The notes under the pieces: generated by a model
What the model was told of the DNA's origin: nothing
The model's database searches: none
The model's input: the letters and a program-made list of their open reading frames with translations, nothing else
Translations under genes and position numbers: made by a program
In this document: positions 32,760 to 40,224 of the stretch, one piece after another
Numbering within the stretch: the stretch's first letter is position 1
Layout of the letters: the number at the start of each line of letters is the position of its first letter
Origin: CAIMUX01 sp964473865
GTDB lineage: Bacteria > Eisenbacteria > RBG-16-71-46 > CAIMUX01
Direction: 5' to 3'
Assembly (NCBI GenBank): GCA_964473865.1
Contig: CAYYQN010000021.1
Coordinates: 13,438 to 77,437 of the forward strand
Length of the DNA: 64,000 bases

Positions 32760-33848
32760 ATGGAGATAGCGGTTCGCGCAGCCGGGACCGATTCCGCGAA
32801 GGCCCGTGCCGTTCTGGAGAAGGACCTGGGATTCGGGCGCTACTTTGCGGATCGGATGTTCCGCATGAGCTACACCGAGGGGCGGGGGTGGCACGACGCG
32901 GAGATCGTTCCGTACCAGCCGATCCCGCTGGACCCGGCCGCCATGGTGCTGCACTACGGGCAGGAGATCTTTGAGGGACAGAAGGCGTACCGGTGGGAAG
33001 ACGGGCGCATCGCGATGTTCCGTCCCGACGCCAACGCCGCCCGTATGAACCGCTCGGCGGAACGTCTGTGCATGCCCCCCATTCCGGTGGAGGACATGGT
33101 CCAGGCCACGATGACGCTCGTCGGCCAGCTTTCGGACTGGATCCCGCAGGCGCCCTCGACTCTCTACGTCCGGCCGACCATGATCGCCTCCGAAGCCGCC
33201 CTCGGCGTTCGTCCCGCGAAGGAGTACCTCTACTACATCATCTGCTCACCGGTCGGACCGTACTTCCCCAAGGGCTTCGCTCCCGTGCGTGTAAAAGCGG
33301 AGCCGGCCTATGTGCGCGCGGTGGAGGGGGGCACCGGCGACGCCAAGTGCGGCGGCAACTATGCGACTTCGTTGCTGGCCCAGAACATCGCCAAGAGTGA
33401 AGGGTTTGACGCCGTTCTCTGGCTCGACGCGAAGGAGCATCGCTTTGTCGAGGAGATCGGGGCCATGAACATCCTGTTCGTGGTCGATGGAAAGCTGGTG
33501 ACGAGCCCGCTGCACGGCTCGATCCTGCCGGGAATCACTCGTGACTCGATCCTCCGGCTGGCGGTCGATGAAGGTATGAAAGTGCAGGAGCGTCCGTTTT
33601 CCATCCAGGAACTCACGCAGGGCATCGAGCGCGGGGTGGTTACCGAGGCGATCGGGGCCGGCACCGCGGCGGTCGTCACGCCGGTGGGTATCGTCGGCTG
33701 GGGCGGCAAGGATTACGTGATCGCCGACAACCAGGTCGGTCCGATCACCAGGCACCTCTATTCGACGCTGACGGGGTTCCAGCACGGCAAGACCAAGGAT
33801 CCGTACGGCTGGATGCGGACGGTCAAACTCCCGGCCCGCGTGTCCTGA
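32760..33848 (+). CDS. ilvE: Branched-chain amino acid aminotransferase
   Basis: 362 residues from ATG 32760, the length of class II (eukaryotic-like) BCATs. Hallmarks: LDPAAMVLHYGQEIFEGQKAYRWEDG, FRPDANAARMNRSAERLCMP, STLYVRPTMIASEAALGVRPA, the PLP lysine in GDAKCGGNYATSL, and LDAKEHRFVEEIGAMNI. It transfers amino groups between glutamate and the keto acids of leucine, isoleucine and valine. It follows an assembly gap and has the ribosome site AGGAAGGGGG shortly upstream. Confidence 0.95.
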   Translation: MEIAVRAAGTDSAKARAVLEKDLGFGRYFADRMFRMSYTEGRGWHDAEIVPYQPIPLDPAAMVLHYGQEIFEGQKAYRWEDGRIAMFRPDANAARMNRSAERLCMPPIPVEDMVQATMTLVGQLSDWIPQAPSTLYVRPTMIASEAALGVRPAKEYLYYIICSPVGPYFPKGFAPVRVKAEPAYVRAVEGGTGDAKCGGNYATSLLAQNIAKSEGFDAVLWLDAKEHRFVEEIGAMNILFVVDGKLVTSPLHGSILPGITRDSILRLAVDEGMKVQERPFSIQELTQGIERGVVTEAIGAGTAAVVTPVGIVGWGGKDYVIADNQVGPITRHLYSTLTGFQHGKTKDPYGWMRTVKLPARVS

Positions 33849-33943
33849 ACCTCCAATCTTCTCGACCGGCTCGGGCATCAGATCCGGGAAGGCGCGCCGG
33901 GAGTCACCGGCGCGCCGCTGGTCGATGAGAATGGAGGTTTCTT

Positions 33944-34375
33944 GTGGGCTACCCACCGGAAAGGACCGAACCGCTGCGCCGGGAGATGATCGATCTCGGC
34001 GCCCGCGATCTGCGAACCGCCAACGAAGTCGAGGCGCTGCTTGGCGGCGAGAGTGGTAGCGTTCTGCTCTTCGTCAATTCCGTCTGTGGGTGCGCCGCAG
34101 CCGCGGCTCGGCCCGGTTTGGCGCTGGCCCTGCAGCATCGGGTGAAGCCTCCGGTCGTCGCCACGGTCTTCGCCGGCGTGGATCACGAGGCGACCCAGCA
34201 GGCTCGGAGCCACTTCCCGGAGTACCCGCCCAGTTCGCCGCAGATTGCGCTCTTCCGCGAGGGGAAGCTGGTTCAGCTCATCCAGCGCAAGGAGATCGAA
34301 GGTCGCGACGCCTCGACCGTGGCCCGTGCCCTGACGGATGCCTTTGACCGGTACTACACGCCCTCGGCTGGCTGA
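33944..34375 (+). CDS. Bacilliredoxin (BrxA/YphP family)
   Basis: 143 residues from GTG 33944 (GGAGG about 10 bases upstream). The family signature is VLLFVNSVCGCAAAAARPGLALAL with the CGC redox motif, followed by TVFAGVDHEATQQAR, FPEYPPSSPQIALFREGKLV and the helical end. In Firmicutes these proteins remove bacillithiol from oxidised protein thiols; in other phyla they are thought to be general disulfide reductases. No other low-molecular-weight thiol genes are visible beyond the two DinB-type genes. Confidence 0.9.
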   Translation: MGYPPERTEPLRREMIDLGARDLRTANEVEALLGGESGSVLLFVNSVCGCAAAAARPGLALALQHRVKPPVVATVFAGVDHEATQQARSHFPEYPPSSPQIALFREGKLVQLIQRKEIEGRDASTVARALTDAFDRYYTPSAG

Positions 34376-34494
34376 GGACGAAGCGGCGCCCCCGGAGGTG
34401 ACTCCTCGGGGCGGAAGTTGATCGGGCGGCCGGGCCCACAGGACGTGCGCACCGGCTGGATCGGGCCCGGAAGGCTCTTCCGGGCGACTCCGGA

Positions 34495-35022
34495 TCAGGC
34501 GGACGAACCCAGGCGGGAGCGATAGAGTTCGGCATCCTCGGATCCGAAGCAGCAGAAGGTGACTGTCCGGGGACGATCGTGAGCCGCCAGCCATTCGGTG
34601 ACGGCGGCGATCGCCTCCCGGCACGCGTCTGCCCGGGGGTAGCCATACACGCCGGTCGAGATGCACGGGAAGGCGATCGACTCCAGCGCCGCCTCCGAGG
34701 CCAGCCGAAGCGACTCCTGATAGCACGACCGCAACAGCTCCGCTTCTCCCGCTTGGCCGCCCCGATAGACGGGGCCGACGGTGTGAATGATGTGCCGCGC
34801 CGGTAGCCGGTATCCGAGAGTCATGCGGGCCTGGCCCGTCGGGCATCCACCCAGACCACGGCACGCGGTGAGAAGCTCCGGCCCCGCCCCCCGGTGAATT
34901 GCCCCGTCGACCCCGCCGCCGCCGAGCAGGGAGCTGTTCGCGGCGTTGACGATGGCGTCAACCGCGAGCGTCGTGATATCGCCCACCACCACCGACACGC
35001 GGGGTCCGATCTGGTCCGTCAT
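34495..35022 (-). CDS. Macrodomain protein (O-acetyl-ADP-ribose deacetylase family)
   Basis: 175 residues, a complete MacroD-type domain: VSVVVGDITTLAVDAIVNAANSSLLGGGGVDGAIHRGAG, where the Asn after VNAAN and the GGGVDGAI loop bind ADP-ribose. IIHTVGPVYRGG, SIAFPCISTGVYGYPRADA and the end FCCFGSEDAELYRSRL complete the fold. Family members hydrolyse O-acetyl-ADP-ribose or remove ADP-ribose from proteins. It lies 74 bases downstream of the CYTH gene on the same strand, so the two are probably co-transcribed. Confidence 0.93.
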   Translation of the reverse strand: MTDQIGPRVSVVVGDITTLAVDAIVNAANSSLLGGGGVDGAIHRGAGPELLTACRGLGGCPTGQARMTLGYRLPARHIIHTVGPVYRGGQAGEAELLRSCYQESLRLASEAALESIAFPCISTGVYGYPRADACREAIAAVTEWLAAHDRPRTVTFCCFGSEDAELYRSRLGSSA

Positions 35023-35096
35023 CTCGCGCTCTCCTCTGATCCCCTGTCGCCGCGGCCGAGCCTCGGAACCACCGAGGGCTTCCGCCGACGCGGATC

Positions 35097-35618
35097 TCAG
35101 CCGGACGTCTTCCGCTCGAGCATGTCGATGTACGCGTCTTCGAGCAGGTCGGACTCCTCGATCCCCAGCCAGGCCATGAGCTCCCGAGCCACCGTTTCCC
35201 CCTCGGCGACCGACTGCCCCGGCCGCAGCACGACTTCGAGCTCCAGGAATTCCCCAAGCCGCTCCACGGTGTCCAGGTGGATCCGGGTGGTTCCGATTCG
35301 GAACAGGAGCCGGGTCTTGCGCACGGTTCCCCGCACCCCCAGGGCGGCCGCCAACGCATCGCGCAGCAGGCCCGGCTCGCTGGTGGGCGCGATCAGGTAC
35401 TCCGAGAGCTTGGGTCCCGCCGTGCTCGTCCGTCGATAGGCGATCAGCTCGCCACGCTCTGGCCCCAGGACGCGCAGCTTCAGTCTCCCGTCGGGAGCCG
35501 GGAAGAACGTGTCTTCCTGCTCGAGAAGATCAGGCGGTGTCCCGGTCGCCTCCTCCACCAGACGGCGAACGCGTGCCGGATCCCGGAGCCGGGCCTTGAT
35601 CTCGACATTTGCAGCCAT
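35097..35618 (-). CDS. CYTH domain protein (class IV adenylate cyclase-like)
   Basis: 173 residues. The N-terminal VEIKARLRDPARVRRLVEEATG carries the ExExK-like EIKAR start of CYTH domains. QEDTFFPAPDGRLKLR, LIAYRR, TRIHLDTVERLGEFLELEVVLRPGQ and a final helix follow, forming the tunnel-like triphosphate-binding fold. Members include class IV adenylate cyclases and tripolyphosphatases; the GEFLELEVV form is the one often annotated as class IV cyclase. Which reaction this protein performs cannot be decided from sequence alone. Confidence 0.88.
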   Translation of the reverse strand: MAANVEIKARLRDPARVRRLVEEATGTPPDLLEQEDTFFPAPDGRLKLRVLGPERGELIAYRRTSTAGPKLSEYLIAPTSEPGLLRDALAAALGVRGTVRKTRLLFRIGTTRIHLDTVERLGEFLELEVVLRPGQSVAEGETVARELMAWLGIEESDLLEDAYIDMLERKTSG

Positions 35619-35971
35619 CGCCGGGCATCATAACCCGGCCCCGGGAGGATCGCCTGGTCGTCCGCGCCGACCGGGCGCCGGGCGCTCCGCCGGGGAGAGA
35701 AAGCGACAACAGAGACCTCCCGGGCCGCGCCGGAACCTCGCGCCCGTGCCGCCCGGTCAGCCGGGCCCCCGGGGTGCCGTGCCGGAAGGTTGCGGTTGCC
35801 TGCGCCGGGCGGCGTCTGATAGGCTCCCCCGGTGCGTCACGGTCCGATGGCAACCTCGATCCTATTGCTGAATAATAGGTTGTCGAGTCGCACGCCGGGC
35901 TTTGTCCCGCCGCGCGGGTCCGTGTGAACGCGAGCCGGACCGGACCCGCCGACCAGGAGGACGGGAGGACG
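35619..35971. other. Divergent intergenic region upstream of hydrogenase island
   Basis: 353 bases between the leftward CYTH gene and the rightward hydrogenase-island genes. No coding sequence is convincing. It contains an AT-rich palindrome at 35851-35882 (listed separately) and the ribosome site GGAGG at 35964-35968 for the first gene. Confidence 0.55.
35851..35882. promoter_or_regulatory. AT-rich nested palindrome, candidate operator of hydrogenase operon
   Basis: Outer arms CAACCT (35851-35856) and AGGTTG (35877-35882) enclose inner arms CCTATT (35861-35866) and AATAGG (35874-35879). This AT-rich patch stands out in very GC-rich surroundings, about 90 bases before the first hydrogenase-island gene. 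It does not match the FNR or Rex site patterns I know. Binding protein unknown. Confidence 0.4.
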
Positions 35972-36511
35972 ATGATGAGCGCAGCGCTCCCCGGCCGGTA
36001 CTCGATGGTGCACGTGCGCCCCGGTCACGTGGTCGTGGAGCACGATCTCCTGAGCCGGGCCGTGCGATCGTACTTCTCGGACGAGGTTGTCGCGCCGGTG
36101 GAGGAGTATCGCGAAGGAAAGAGAATCTGGCAATACGCCGGCACCGCCCAGTCATTTCAGTTCGACGTCAAGGACGCCACCACCGGGGAGATCATTCCCT
36201 TCCGCGAGCTTCTCGGCCTCCTGTACTACGGCTGTGCGAAGCCGGATAGCGACCTGCATCGGATGGGGCAGATCGCGCACGACAACAACATTTCCGTCTA
36301 CGTTGCCGTGACCTACGAATCGAAGGACGGAGAGCACACCCTGCTGTCCGAGGAGAAAGTCCGCGTATTGAACCGCCTGTTCAATGATCGCGTGCGCACT
36401 CCCGGCAAGAAAATCCTCATCCTGCCGGACCTGTTCGACCTGTACCGTACCATGTCCTATGGCGAGATCATGATCGACTTCGGCCTTACCTCGATGGAGG
36501 AGGAGCGCTGA
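35972..36511 (+). CDS. Conserved-looking hypothetical protein heading the hydrogenase island
   Basis: 179 residues from ATG 35972 (GGAGG upstream). I do not recognise the family. It begins MVHVRPGHVVVEHDLLSRAV, has a mixed alpha/beta middle (FQFDVKDATTGEIIPFRELLGLLYYGCAKPDS) and ends in KKILILPDLFDLYRTMSYGEIMIDFGLTSMEEE. There are no cysteine clusters, signal peptide or membrane segments. It is followed within 22 bases by the DRTGG-like gene and reads as the first gene of the operon. In many clostridial [FeFe] hydrogenase clusters this position holds a signalling or accessory protein; a similar role is inference here. Confidence 0.6.
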   Translation: MMSAALPGRYSMVHVRPGHVVVEHDLLSRAVRSYFSDEVVAPVEEYREGKRIWQYAGTAQSFQFDVKDATTGEIIPFRELLGLLYYGCAKPDSDLHRMGQIAHDNNISVYVAVTYESKDGEHTLLSEEKVRVLNRLFNDRVRTPGKKILILPDLFDLYRTMSYGEIMIDFGLTSMEEER

Positions 36512-36533
36512 TTCGCGGGAGGAGATCCGACCG

Positions 36534-36869
36534 ATGAAGCTGAGCGAGATCGTCCGCAAGCTGGAACTGAAGTCCCTCGGCCATTCCGACCTGGAGAGCA
36601 AGGAGATCACCGGGGTCTACGTCTCGGACATGGTGAGCGACATCATTGCCAACGCCCAGGCTGGGAATCTGCTTGTCACTCTCCAGATCCACAACAACGT
36701 CGTTGCCGCGGCCAATCTGGTCGACATCTCCGGTATCCTGGTGACGCAGGGGAAACAGCCGACGCCGGATGTGGTGAAGATGGCGGACAAAGCCGCCATT
36801 CCGATCCTGGGTACGGAGCTGAACGGCTGGCAGGTGATGACCAAGCTCTACGAGGCCGGGGTCCGCTGA
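36534..36869 (+). CDS. DRTGG-like domain protein, copy 1
   Basis: 111 residues. The fold pattern KLSEIVRKLELKSLG, then VYVSDMVSDIIANAQAGNLLVTLQIHNNVVAAANLVDISGILVTQGKQPTPDVVKMADKAAIPILGTELNGWQVMTKLYE matches small stand-alone DRTGG-domain proteins. These are recurrent neighbours of [FeFe] hydrogenase, NuoE and ATPase genes in Clostridia and Thermotogae, where their role is unproven but assumed regulatory or assembly-related. A second copy follows at once. Confidence 0.78.
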   Translation: MKLSEIVRKLELKSLGHSDLESKEITGVYVSDMVSDIIANAQAGNLLVTLQIHNNVVAAANLVDISGILVTQGKQPTPDVVKMADKAAIPILGTELNGWQVMTKLYEAGVR

Positions 36870-36885
36870 CGTCGGGCCGGCCCGA

Positions 36886-37245
36886 ATGACCATGCGGTTG
36901 CGCGACGTGGCCGAGCTGTTGGAGTGCGAAGTCGTCTCTGGGGGCGGCGAGCTGGATCGACTTGAGATCAATGCCTGTTTTGCCGCCGACCTGATGAGCG
37001 ACGTGCTCGCGTTCTCGCGGGCGGGGGCCCTTCTCGTCACCGGCCTGGCCAGCCTCCAGGCGGTACACACTGCCGACGTTGCGGACCTGGCCGCCGTGCT
37101 CTTCGTGTCCGGCAAGCGCCCCCCGCCGCCGGTCGTCGAGCTGGCGTTCGAAAACCGCCTCCCCCTCCTCTCCACCGCCTTGTCCATGTTCGAGGCGTGC
37201 GGCCGGCTCTTCCGAATGGGGCTCAGCCCGGCCGCACGCGCCTGA
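36886..37245 (+). CDS. DRTGG-like domain protein, copy 2 (divergent)
   Basis: 119 residues. MRLRDVAELLECEVVSGGGELDRLEINACFAADLMSDVLAF parallels the first copy, as does ALLVTGLASLQAVHTADVADLAAVLFVSGKRPPPPVVELAFENRLPLLSTALSMFEACGRLF. The pair is only loosely similar, pointing to an old duplication. It starts 16 bases after copy 1 and is followed 1 base later by the HATPase gene. Probably one functional set with that ATPase. Confidence 0.75.
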   Translation: MTMRLRDVAELLECEVVSGGGELDRLEINACFAADLMSDVLAFSRAGALLVTGLASLQAVHTADVADLAAVLFVSGKRPPPPVVELAFENRLPLLSTALSMFEACGRLFRMGLSPAARA

Positions 37246-37246
37246 C

Positions 37247-37711
37247 ATGAGTGGCGACCCCCGCGTGCTTCCGCCGCCCGGCGAGGAGATCCTCTACTCG
37301 GAATCGTTCTCGATTCGGGGCCGGGATTTCGAGCACGGAGGCTCGGTTGCGACCCGGGTGAAGGCGATCCTGAAGCAGCTCGGGATTCCGACCGATGCCA
37401 TCCGCCGCCTCTCGATCTCCAACTTCGAGGCCGAGATGAACGTCATCATGTATGCCGAAGAGGCGACGCTCGAGCTCCAGGTGCTGCCGGGGAAGGTGCG
37501 AGTCATTCTCTCCGACCGGGGGGCGGGAATCCCGGACCTCGATCTTGCCATGCAGGAGGGCTACTCCACGGCGACACCGGAGATGCGGCAGCGGGGGTTC
37601 GGGGCCGGACTCGGCCTGCCGAACATCAAGAGAAACAGCGACCTTTTCGAGATTACCTCCACGGTGGGGGTGGGCACGACGCTGCGCTACGCGGTACAAT
37701 TCGAAGTCTGA
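37247..37711 (+). CDS. Anti-sigma-factor-like ATP-binding protein (HATPase_c, RsbW-type)
   Basis: 154 residues from ATG 37247. The GHKL ATPase core is visible: SISNFEAEMNVIMYAEEATLELQVL (N-box with conserved E-x-x-x-N), VILSDRGAGIPDLDLAMQEGYST (DxGxGI) and RGFGAGLGLPNIKRNSDLFEITSTVGVGTTLRY (G-rich ATP lid). It lacks a histidine phosphorylation domain, so it is an RsbW-like kinase rather than a sensor kinase. Such proteins are frequent beside DRTGG and NuoE genes in [FeFe] hydrogenase clusters. Target partner unknown. Confidence 0.85.
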   Translation: MSGDPRVLPPPGEEILYSESFSIRGRDFEHGGSVATRVKAILKQLGIPTDAIRRLSISNFEAEMNVIMYAEEATLELQVLPGKVRVILSDRGAGIPDLDLAMQEGYSTATPEMRQRGFGAGLGLPNIKRNSDLFEITSTVGVGTTLRYAVQFEV

Positions 37712-37799
37712 GAGGGCCGGTTGCGGCGGGACCCCCGGCCACGCGTCGGCGGTCCAGGCTCTGTACGGGGTAGTACCGGGCCGGGGGGCTGGGGAAGGG

Positions 37800-39125
37800 A
37801 TGAGTGGTGGAGGAATGGCCCAGCGCGAGCACTCCATCTACTTTGATCCAGGCAAGTGCATCGCCTGTGTCGCATGCACTCGCGCCTGCCCGACCCGGGC
37901 CATCCGCGTGCGTGATCGATTGGCCCGATTGAAGCCGGAGCTGTGCATCGACTGTGGCGCATGCATTGATGCCTGCCCCTACGATGCCGCGCGGGCCCGC
38001 ACGTCCACTCCGGCCGACTTGCGGCGCTTCAAGTACACGGTCGCGATTCCCAGCATGACCCTGTACGCCCAGTTCGGGCGCGAGGTCGCCCCGGAGCAGG
38101 TTCTGCATGCCCTCCCCCGGGTCGGATTCGACGCCTTCTATGACATGTCATGGATGCTGGAGATGGTGGCCGGAGCCACCGACGCCTGGATCTCCGAGTG
38201 TCGCGGTCCCTGGCCGCGGATCTCCGTGACCTGTCCGGCGATCGTGCGGTTGATCCAGATCCGCTACCCGGACCTCCTGGCCAACCTCATCCCGATCGAG
38301 ACGCCGCGCGAGCTCGCCGCCAAGCTGCTCCGGCGGAGGCTCGCCGCCGAGCTGAAGCTCGCCCCGGAGGAGATCGGCATCTTCTTCATCACGCAGTGCA
38401 CCGCCATCATGAACTCGATTCTGGCTCCGGTCGGGCTGGAGCGTTCCTACTTCGATGGGGCCTTCGGGATCAACGAGCTGTATGGGCCGATCCTCAAGGC
38501 CCTCGCCCAGGGAGTATCCGCGGAACAGGGGCTGGGCGCTCTGGCGACCGCCGACTCGGTAAGCCGCGCCGGCTTGATGTGGGCGATGTCGGGCGGTGAG
38601 ATTGCCGCCATGCGCAACGCGAACACCATGACCGTGAGCGGGGTCCGGGAGGTGATGGGGACCTTCGACCGGATCGAGTCGGGGAAATACCAGAGTGTCG
38701 ATTTCATCGAGGCGTACATCTGCCCCGGCGGCTGCGTGAGCGGCTGCCTCGTGATCGAAGAGCGCTACATCGCCCAGCGCACCCTGCAGCGGATCTCGCG
38801 CCGACGCCCAACCCAGGTCAACATCAAGGAAGAGAGGATTCGCGCCCTCCTTCGCGACCAGTTCTTCGCGATGGAGGAGGAGATCAAGGCCCGACCGGTG
38901 CCGGCGATCCCCCGGGATCTCCGGCAGGCCATCGCCTGGAAGCGGGAGCGGTCCGCGCTGCTGGACCGCCTGCCGCGCAAGGATTGCGGCGCTTGCGGGG
39001 CGCCGGACTGCGAGACCCATGCCGAGGATTGTCTGCGGGGCGAGGCCACCGAGGACGGATGCGTCTTCGTGCGGCTCGCCAGACTGGAAGCGGGGCTGGC
39101 CGAGACGAGGGGGAACGATCGATGA
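37800..39125 (+). CDS. [FeFe] hydrogenase, group C/D-like (putative sensory or non-bifurcating)
   Basis: 441 residues. Two [4Fe-4S] motifs come first (C20, C23, C26, C30 and C49, C52, C55, C59). The H-cluster domain has all four cluster ligands in divergent surroundings: L1 is SVTCPAIVRL (C145), L2 is ITQCTAIMNS (C200) and L3 is EAYICPGGCVSGC (C308, C312). L1 lacks the first Cys of TSCCP, as in sensory group C enzymes, and L2 lacks the usual lysine. A C-terminal Fes4-type motif (DCGACGAPDCETHAEDC, C396-C411) ends the protein, and no PAS domain follows, which fits group D best. Start at 37800 or 37815. It overlaps the next gene by 4 bases. Confidence 0.88.
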   Translation: MSGGGMAQREHSIYFDPGKCIACVACTRACPTRAIRVRDRLARLKPELCIDCGACIDACPYDAARARTSTPADLRRFKYTVAIPSMTLYAQFGREVAPEQVLHALPRVGFDAFYDMSWMLEMVAGATDAWISECRGPWPRISVTCPAIVRLIQIRYPDLLANLIPIETPRELAAKLLRRRLAAELKLAPEEIGIFFITQCTAIMNSILAPVGLERSYFDGAFGINELYGPILKALAQGVSAEQGLGALATADSVSRAGLMWAMSGGEIAAMRNANTMTVSGVREVMGTFDRIESGKYQSVDFIEAYICPGGCVSGCLVIEERYIAQRTLQRISRRRPTQVNIKEERIRALLRDQFFAMEEEIKARPVPAIPRDLRQAIAWKRERSALLDRLPRKDCGACGAPDCETHAEDCLRGEATEDGCVFVRLARLEAGLAETRGNDR

Positions 39126-39523
39126 GCAAGCATATGCTGGTCATGGAGCTGTGCTGTCCACAGTGCAACGCCCTGCTCACGGAGGGGACGAAGCTCCCGT
39201 TGAACGCCTTCCTGCGGGCGTCGCAGCGGGAGGGTGAGATGCGACTCTCCGCCATCTTCGGCGACTACACCATGGAGACCGACCTCGATGTCAACCCCGG
39301 GGACGAGGTGGAATTCCGGTGTCCGCGGTGCGAGGCACCTCTGACCATCGCGCTGGCCTGCAAGCTCTGCGGAGCTCCCATGGCCTCGCTTAATCTGAAG
39401 ACGGGCGGCTACATCGAGTTCTGCTGCCGCGCGGGGTGCAAGGGACACGCGCTGGGAGGAGTCGGCGATATCGACCAGATGATGCGCATGATGAATACGA
39501 TGTTCGATACGCCGTATGACTAA
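39122..39523 (+). CDS. Cysteine-rich zinc-ribbon-like protein
   Basis: 133 residues. Four cysteine pairs or clusters are present: LCCPQCNALLTEG, FRCPRCEAPL, ACKLCGAP and FCCRAGCKGH. The spacing suggests two or three zinc ribbons rather than iron-sulfur clusters. A middle section TLDVNPGDEVEFRCP is beta-rich and the C-terminus is a Met-rich helix (DQMMRMMNTMFD). It is translationally coupled to the group C/D-like hydrogenase gene, so it likely acts with that enzyme, for example in assembly or regulation (inference). I know no named family for it. Confidence 0.7.
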   Translation: MSKHMLVMELCCPQCNALLTEGTKLPLNAFLRASQREGEMRLSAIFGDYTMETDLDVNPGDEVEFRCPRCEAPLTIALACKLCGAPMASLNLKTGGYIEFCCRAGCKGHALGGVGDIDQMMRMMNTMFDTPYD

Positions 39524-39741
39524 CAGGGTGCTGAATGACCCGGCCAGCCGCGCCGGCCGGTACTTGCGAGCCGATCGAGGCGCGAGGAGGACGGCCGGTT
39601 CCGGGCGATCTGCCTGCGGGACGCCGAGATTTCCGGGGTCTTGGGCTCCGGGGGGCCGGGTCAGGTGCCCCCGGGGTGAAAGATGGGAGACGAGGACGTA
39701 GGGGCCGCGGTCCGAATGACACGTTCAACGAGGAGTCGACG

Positions 39742-40224
39742 ATGAGTTCCCACAGGAAACTGAGTTTCCGGAACCTGCAGTACGAAGGGGAGGAGGGAAA
39801 GCTCATTCCCGCGCTGCAGAAGGTCCAGGAGACGGACGGGTACATCTCCCGCGAGCGGATGCTGGAGATCCACCGGCAGTCCGGCGTGCCCCTGGCGCAG
39901 GTCTACGGCGTGGCGACCTTCTACGCCCAGTTCCGCTTCCACCCGGTGGGCAAGCACATTGTGCGGGTCTGCCACGGCACGGCCTGCCACGTGAGCGGAG
40001 CGAACGGGATCACCGAGGCCTTGGAAGAGGAACTCGGGGTAGCCAACGGAGGCACCACGCCGGACCGGCTCTTCACGCTCGATACCGTCTCCTGCCTCGG
40101 GTGCTGCTCCCTCGCACCGGTCATCATGATCGACAATGACACCTACGGGAACCTCATGCCCAAGAAGATCAAGAAGATCGTCCAGGGCTATCGCGAGATC
40201 GCGCAACAGGCGGTGAAGCCATGA
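39742..40224 (+). CDS. NuoE/HydC-like [2Fe-2S] subunit, copy 1
   Basis: 160 residues from ATG 39742. The helical N-terminal domain (LIPALQKVQETDGYISRERMLEIHRQSGVPLAQVYGVATFYAQF) and the thioredoxin-like [2Fe-2S] domain with C77, C82, C118 and C122 (RVCHGTACHVSG; DTVSCLGCCSLAPV) are complete. It passes electrons between the NuoF-like flavin subunit and other clusters of an NAD(P)-linked oxidoreductase. It overlaps the NuoF-like gene (ATGA). A second NuoE-NuoF set lies at 56694 with the group A hydrogenase. Confidence 0.93.
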   Translation: MSSHRKLSFRNLQYEGEEGKLIPALQKVQETDGYISRERMLEIHRQSGVPLAQVYGVATFYAQFRFHPVGKHIVRVCHGTACHVSGANGITEALEEELGVANGGTTPDRLFTLDTVSCLGCCSLAPVIMIDNDTYGNLMPKKIKKIVQGYREIAQQAVKP

